From NCBI GenBank assembly GCA_964398185.1, contig CAYNML010000001.1:101059-165058 (forward strand): a DNA stretch of 64,000 bases, given 5' to 3'. A program made the position numbers and the translations under genes. The notes under the pieces were generated by a model that saw nothing but the letters and a program-made list of their open reading frames with translations, did no database searches and was not told the DNA's origin. This DNA is from Fen-1058 sp964398185 (lineage in GTDB: Bacteria; Chloroflexota; Anaerolineae; Fen-1058). Of this stretch, positions 60,062-64,000 are shown one piece after another. The stretch's first letter is position 1. Each line of letters opens with the position of its first letter.

Positions 60062-61318
60062 CTACAGGATTGGCGGGAAGAAACTGACCACGACGAGCGC
60101 CACAGTCAGCGCAATCACAATCGATACGGTGATCCACGCCACAAGGTTGAAGAGGCGCCCGTTCTTGAAGCGCCCCATGATGCGCCGATCATTAATCAAC
60201 TTCAGCATCACCATCAGAATGATGGGCAGCAGCACGCCGTTCAGCGTCTGGCTGGCGAGCATGGCCTGAATGAGCGACTCGACGGGCAGCAGGATGATGG
60301 CCGCGCCCAACACGATCAGCGCGGTGTAGATGCCAAAGAAAATGGGCGCTTCCCTGAAACTCCGATTGACCCCCTGTTCCCAGCCGAACGCCTCGCACAC
60401 CACGTAAGCGGTGGAGAGCGGCAGCACCGCCGCCGAGAACACTGAAGCATTCAACAGGCCGAACGCGAACAGCAGCGAAGCATAATCGCCGGCCAGCGGG
60501 CGCAGCGCCTGTGCGGCGTCCTGGGCCGACTCGATCGTGACGTTGTTCTGGTACAGCGTCGCGGCGCAGGCGATCATGATGAACGACGCGACGATGACGG
60601 CGAACAGTGAGCCAAAAATCACATCCAGCCGCTCGTAAACGTAGTCGGTGATCTTCAGGCCTTTGTCCACAATCGACGCTTGCTGATAGAACTGCATCCA
60701 CGGGGCGATGGTGGTGCCGATGATGGTAACGACCATCGTCAGGTAACCCGCATTCCATTGGATGGTTGGCGTGACCAGCGCGCGGCCGACTTCCGGCCAG
60801 ACGGGATGCGCCAGCACGCCCGAGATGATATAGGCGATGAACACAAAGCTCGCCACCAGGAAGATGCGCTCGACCACCTTGTAGTTGGCTTTGACGATGA
60901 GCAGCCACACCAGCCCCGCCGCGATGGGCACCGAGATATATTTGCTGACGCCGAAGATTTCCAGCGAGGCCGCCACGCCCGCAAACTCGCTGACGGTGTT
61001 GGCCAGGTTGGCAATGAGCATGAGGCCGATGATGATGGCCGTCAGGCGCACGCCCAGACTCTCGCGGATCAGGTCGGCCAGTCCTTTGCCGGTGACCACG
61101 CCCAACCGCGCGCTCATCTCCTGTACGATGATCAACGCCAGCGCCAGCAGCGGCATGATCCACAACAGGCTGTAGCCATAGTGCGCCCCGGCGACGGAGT
61201 AGGTGGTGATGCCGCCGGCGTCGTTGTCGACGTTGGCGGTGATGATGCCCGGCCCCAGGACGGCGAGCAGCAGCAGCAAGCGGGCGCGTAAAGGTCGAAT
61301 GCGGTGACGAAGAGCCAA
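60062..61318 (-). CDS. Nramp-related divalent metal (likely Mg2+/Mn2+) transporter, NRMT-like
   Basis: The 418-residue protein has about 11 membrane helices. In helix 1, where Nramp proteins have DPGN, it has NVDNDAGGITT. In helix 6, where Nramps carry the Met of the transition-metal site, it has TTIAPWMQFYQQAS. From memory of the Nramp-related magnesium transporters, loss of the Met and the DNDAGG form suggest Mg2+ or Mn2+ rather than Fe2+. The neighbouring MgtE_N-CBS protein supports this. The start is a TTG without a ribosome site and next to an AAATCAGAAATC repeat, so the N-terminus is uncertain by a few residues. Confidence 0.85.
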   Translation of the reverse strand: MALRHRIRPLRARLLLLLAVLGPGIITANVDNDAGGITTYSVAGAHYGYSLLWIMPLLALALIIVQEMSARLGVVTGKGLADLIRESLGVRLTAIIIGLMLIANLANTVSEFAGVAASLEIFGVSKYISVPIAAGLVWLLIVKANYKVVERIFLVASFVFIAYIISGVLAHPVWPEVGRALVTPTIQWNAGYLTMVVTIIGTTIAPWMQFYQQASIVDKGLKITDYVYERLDVIFGSLFAVIVASFIMIACAATLYQNNVTIESAQDAAQALRPLAGDYASLLFAFGLLNASVFSAAVLPLSTAYVVCEAFGWEQGVNRSFREAPIFFGIYTALIVLGAAIILLPVESLIQAMLASQTLNGVLLPIILMVMLKLINDRRIMGRFKNGRLFNLVAWITVSIVIALTVALVVVSFFPPIL

Positions 61319-61405
61319 GGTGATTTCGGATTGATGATTTCTGATTTGGGATTTGAAAAGCCAGACGCCCGATCGGTGGTATCAGCCCGATCGGCTGATC
61401 CCTGA

Positions 61406-62653
61406 TTACCTGAACAGCCTTGGAATCTTCTTCTTCCACGCGGTGGGGATGATCTTGTCCAGGGCGTCGTCGGCGGTGACGATGCCGTGCAGGCGATGCT
61501 GATCGTCGACCACCGGCACGGCCAGTAGGTTGTACTTGGACACGACGTGCGCCACATCGTCCTGGCTGTCGTTGATGTTGACGGTCACCGCGCGGCGATG
61601 CATGAACTCGGCGATGGGCGTGTGCGGCTTGGCCAGCACCAGATCGCTCAACGAGAAGACGCCCACCAGCTTGCCGGTTTCATCGACGGCGTAGACGTAG
61701 TAAATGGTTTCGGCCTCTTCGGCTTCTGCGCGCAGCACGGCGATGGCCTGCTCGGCGGTGAGGTCGGGCCGCACAGCGACGTACTCGGTCGTCATCAGGC
61801 CGCCGGCCGTATCGATCGGATACGAAAGCAGCTTGCGGACATCGGCCGCGTCTTCCTTCTCCATCAAGTTGAGCAGGTCTTCGCTGCGTCCTTCAGGCAG
61901 TTCGGCCAGCAGGTCAGCCGCGGCGTCCGGCGACATTTCTTCCAGCACGTCGGCCACGCGCTCGTCGGGCATGGTTTCCACCAGTGCGGCCTGGAATTCC
62001 GGCTCCACTTCTTCCAGCGTTTCGGCCACGGTTTCCACGTCCAACGATTCCAGCAGCTTGTCGCTTTCGGAGCGGGTCAGGTCGCTGATGATCTCGGCCA
62101 GGTCGGCGGGATGCAGTTCGGTGATCTTGTCGCTGGAGACGCGCAGGCGCATGGGTTGATCGGCCGAGAGCAGTTCGATCTCATCCCACGAGATGGTGCC
62201 GGTGGCGCCGCCTTTGCGCGTAAAACGCTGCGCCACTTTGCCCATGCCCAGCCGGCGCATGAGGCCCAGCCCGCTGATGTCCACGTTGGCGACGTAGAAA
62301 TCGCCGTTGACGCGCGTGAGTTCCAGATCGTTGACGCGCACCACGCGCACGCCGTTGGTGTCGATGATTTGTTTGTCCAGCACGTCGCGCACCAGATAGA
62401 CGTCGCGCTCGCCGGGCTGGTAGGGTGCGATGTCTTTGGCCTGTTTGGTCAGAGGAATGGCCGGCGCGATCAAGACGACCACGTCAGCCATGGGCACGAT
62501 GAGGTTGCCGCGCGATCGCTTCACCACGATGGCCGTCACCACGGGATGCGGCACATCGCCGCGCAGGGTTGCAATGAGATCGTCCAGGTGCCCGAGGCGG
62601 ACGCCGTCGACATCGGCTACGGGCTTGCCCAGGAGTTCGCTGACGTAGGGCAT
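61406..62653 (-). CDS. Soluble PRC-MgtE_N-CBS protein (Mg2+ sensor-like)
   Basis: The 415-residue protein has two PRC-barrel-like parts (about 1-75 and 80-165), an MgtE N-terminal superhelical domain (about 180-275, LHPADLAEIISDL, EEMSPDAAADLLAELPEG) and two CBS domains (about 290-405). Full MgtE continues with five membrane helices, which are absent here; the frame ends after the CBS pair. In MgtE these parts close the channel when Mg2+ is high. It probably senses Mg2+ and controls the adjacent transporter. Ribosome site AGGAGG. Confidence 0.85.
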   Translation of the reverse strand: MPYVSELLGKPVADVDGVRLGHLDDLIATLRGDVPHPVVTAIVVKRSRGNLIVPMADVVVLIAPAIPLTKQAKDIAPYQPGERDVYLVRDVLDKQIIDTNGVRVVRVNDLELTRVNGDFYVANVDISGLGLMRRLGMGKVAQRFTRKGGATGTISWDEIELLSADQPMRLRVSSDKITELHPADLAEIISDLTRSESDKLLESLDVETVAETLEEVEPEFQAALVETMPDERVADVLEEMSPDAAADLLAELPEGRSEDLLNLMEKEDAADVRKLLSYPIDTAGGLMTTEYVAVRPDLTAEQAIAVLRAEAEEAETIYYVYAVDETGKLVGVFSLSDLVLAKPHTPIAEFMHRRAVTVNINDSQDDVAHVVSKYNLLAVPVVDDQHRLHGIVTADDALDKIIPTAWKKKIPRLFR

Positions 62654-62673
62654 GATTGCCTCCTGGCGTGGAA

Positions 62674-62697
62674 AACCCCGCGTGGATTAGCGGGGTT
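62674..62697 (-). terminator. Terminator-like hairpin in the leader of the MgtE_N-CBS gene
   Basis: On the minus strand AACCCCGC and GCGGGGTT form an 8-bp stem with an 8-base loop and are followed by TTCC; together with the last stem bases this makes TTTTCC. It lies between the promoter and the start codon, so it would act as an attenuator. Confidence 0.5.
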
Positions 62698-62729
62698 CTT
62701 CGGTTGTGGCGCTGGTCGCGCTGGCGTGC

Positions 62730-62758
62730 ATCGTAGCACTATTGACAGGGCGTGTCAA
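62730..62758 (-). promoter_or_regulatory. Promoter of the MgtE_N-CBS gene, with palindrome
   Basis: On the minus strand TTGACA and TACGAT are 17 bases apart. The -35 hexamer is one arm of ATTGACA-N5-TGTCAAT (62741-62759), an inverted repeat that could be an operator. Confidence 0.65.
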
Positions 62759-62812
62759 TGGATGGGTGGTGTATTTTCGGGCTGAGTTGACCGATCGGGT
62801 TGTGGTATAGTT

Positions 62813-62821
62813 ATCGCGCAT
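62813..62821 (+). promoter_or_regulatory. Extended -10 promoter for the HAD phosphatase gene
   Basis: TGG-TATAGT forms an extended -10 about 20 bases before the ATG, followed by the ribosome site GGAGGGAG. TTGACC at 62787 is too far to be a proper -35. Confidence 0.45.
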
Positions 62822-62840
62822 TTTTACCGGAGGGAGAAGC

Positions 62841-63602
62841 ATGCCCAAGAGTTATCTCATCGACATGGACGGCGTCATCGTGCGCGGCAGCGAATTGATT
62901 CCGGGCGCGGACGCGTTTCTCGATCGGCTGCATCAGCGCCAGATCAAATTCTTGATCTTGACGAACAATCCGTTGTACACCCCGCGCGATCTGCTGCATC
63001 GCTTGCAGCGGATCGGCGTCAACGTGACAGCTGATCACATCTACACCTCGGCATTGGCGACGGCGCAGTTCTTGAAGAAGCAAATGCCCGACGGGACAGC
63101 CTTCGTCATCGGGGAGAGCGGTCTGACCCAGGCGCTGCACGAGGCCGGCTATGTGCTGACCGATCGCGATCCCGATTACGTGGTGGTAGGCGAGACGACG
63201 GCGTTGAACTACGAGCGGTTGACGCAGGCGGTGCGGCTGGTGAGCCAGGGCGCGCGCTTCATCGCCACGAATCCCGATCCCAACGGTCCCGGCGACGGCG
63301 GCCTGGTGCCAGCCTGCGGCGCGACAACTGCGTTCATCGAAGCGGCGACGGGCGTGCAGCCCTATTTTGTCGGCAAACCCAATGCGTTGATGATGCGCAC
63401 GGCGCTGCGTTACTTGAACGAGCATTCCGAAAACGCCATCATGGTGGGCGATCGCATGGACACCGATATTCGCGTGGGCACGGAAGCAGGCCTGGAAACG
63501 GTACTGGTATTAACGGGTGTCACCACGCGCGAGATGGTGGAGAAGTATCCGTATCGGCCGACGCGGATTGTGGAGTCGGTGGCGGATCTGGAGAAGGAGT
63601 GA
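62841..63602 (+). CDS. HAD-superfamily phosphatase, NagD-like (HAD-IIA)
   Basis: The 253-residue enzyme has the nucleophile Asp and general acid in YLIDMDGVIVRG, the Thr of motif II in FLILTNNP and the metal-binding pair in VGDRMDTDIRVG; Lys of motif III lies in FVGKPNALMM. The cap is of the NagD/AraL type, which acts on nucleotide or sugar phosphates. Ribosome site GGAGGGAG. The gene is alone. Confidence 0.92.
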   Translation: MPKSYLIDMDGVIVRGSELIPGADAFLDRLHQRQIKFLILTNNPLYTPRDLLHRLQRIGVNVTADHIYTSALATAQFLKKQMPDGTAFVIGESGLTQALHEAGYVLTDRDPDYVVVGETTALNYERLTQAVRLVSQGARFIATNPDPNGPGDGGLVPACGATTAFIEAATGVQPYFVGKPNALMMRTALRYLNEHSENAIMVGDRMDTDIRVGTEAGLETVLVLTGVTTREMVEKYPYRPTRIVESVADLEKE

Positions 63603-63608
63603 AAGAGA

Positions 63609-63664
63609 GATAGAGGGAATGAGAGACGGGGAGAAGGTTCTCTCCATCTCTCCGTCTCTCTATC
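63609..63664. terminator. Hairpin after the HAD phosphatase gene
   Basis: GAGAGACGG pairs with CCGTCTCTC, with GGAGA/TCTCC inside and GATAGAG/CTCTATC outside. The G/A-rich and C/T-rich arms make a long irregular stem between two convergent genes. Confidence 0.45.
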
Positions 63665-63676
63665 GAGTAGTTTCAG

Positions 63677-64000
63677 TCACAGCAGATCAGCCAACGCCGG
63701 AACGGCTTCATCGGCTAATGACTGCGTGGCATCGTGCAGGAAGTGTTTGAAGCGGCGGTGGACGTCATCGGCGAGCGGAAAGTGCGCGAACTTCTCGTTC
63801 AGCGCCACCAGGCAGGCATGATAGAGTTGTGAAGGATCGGCGGCGGCCAGCTTGCGCTCAAAGACATCTTCGTCCTGTGCGGCGCGGCGCTCGGCAAAGA
63901 GGATCAGCACCTCTTCGATGAAATGCTCTTCCAGCGACAGCGTCTGCCGGGCATGTTCGAGCAGCGGCGCAGGCGAGATGATCTGGCAGACGGTGCGCCG
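63677..64000 (-). CDS. Unrecognised protein, C-terminal part (5' truncated by window edge)
   Basis: The minus-strand frame is open from the window end for 107 residues to a stop. A GTG at 63910 exists, but open reading continues upstream without interruption (RRTVCQIISPAP and onward), so the gene starts outside. The visible part is helical and Glu/Ala/Leu-rich (EEHFIEEVLILFAERRAAQD, YHACLVALNEKFAHF). No family was recognised. Confidence 0.6.
   Translation of the reverse strand, partial: RRTVCQIISPAPLLEHARQTLSLEEHFIEEVLILFAERRAAQDEDVFERKLAAADPSQLYHACLVALNEKFAHFPLADDVHRRFKHFLHDATQSLADEAVPALADLL

Noticed and set aside
50532..63602. A sixth member of the YLPL-tail group among the surface proteins after 50 kb
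   Set aside because: The P/T-rich protein ends DSIEIVP, and no other exported protein in this part ends in the tail pattern.

Overview
The window is one GC-rich bacterial chromosome segment, most likely from the phylum Chloroflexota (Anaerolineae or Caldilineae grade). This is inferred from gene content, not from a marker phylogeny. Supporting signs are very large secreted repeat proteins whose C-termini end in a YLPL-type tail, STAND/TPR regulators, PAS-rich histidine kinases, an Imm-5-like orphan immunity protein, and many short palindromic intergenic elements. No rRNA gene, complete tRNA gene, CRISPR array, transposase or prophage is visible.

Layout. 1-9.6 kb: the 3' part of asnS, a Cys-rich membrane protein, a small secreted lectin-like protein, a three-gene ArsR-type operon behind a consensus promoter, an aldo/keto reductase, a lipoprotein gene with a broken reading frame, a RetSat/CrtI-like FAD oxidoreductase and an Imm-5-like protein. 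9.6-10.1 kb: a gene-free scar with what looks like the 3' half of a tRNA and a 15-bp inverted repeat. 10-15 kb: an AraC regulator divergent from a beta-lactamase-fold lipoprotein, then a 16S rRNA A1408 methyltransferase (KamB/NpmA family). The methyltransferase has a structured leader with a possible 13-codon leader peptide and a hairpin that covers the Shine-Dalgarno sequence; its reading frame runs through its apparent original end. 15-38.7 kb: a minus-strand exoprotein block with a beta-helix protein, an RCC1-repeat protein, a 3344-residue mosaic protein and an 1831-residue metalloprotease-like protein, with a different long palindrome in nearly every gap between genes. 38.9-41.5 kb: a divergent HTH-STAND-TPR regulator with an extended -10 promoter that appears leaderless and a palindromic operator.

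41.6-46.7 kb: housekeeping and toxin-antitoxin genes (alpha/beta hydrolase, tgt, AbrB-PIN pair, alr, second antitoxin-PIN pair). 46.7-50.4 kb: a glycine-riboswitch-controlled glycine cleavage operon, gcvH-gcvPA-gcvPB; no gcvT or lpd is in the window. 50.5-57.3 kb: minus-strand signalling genes, including an active-looking sensor kinase, a receiver-PAS protein whose kinase core lacks its key residues, a P/T-rich cell-surface protein and a PAS-PAS kinase. 57.4-62.7 kb: a TPR membrane protein, then an Nramp-related (NRMT-like) transporter next to a soluble PRC-MgtE_N-CBS protein, together suggesting Mg2+/Mn2+ homeostasis. The window ends with a NagD-type HAD phosphatase and the 3' part of an unrecognised gene.

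The most unusual items are the shared C-terminal tail on five secreted proteins, the leader of the rRNA methyltransferase, the palindromic elements placed between genes (one copy inside a coding region), and the degenerate kinase. All protein family assignments come from motif reading; no database search was run.
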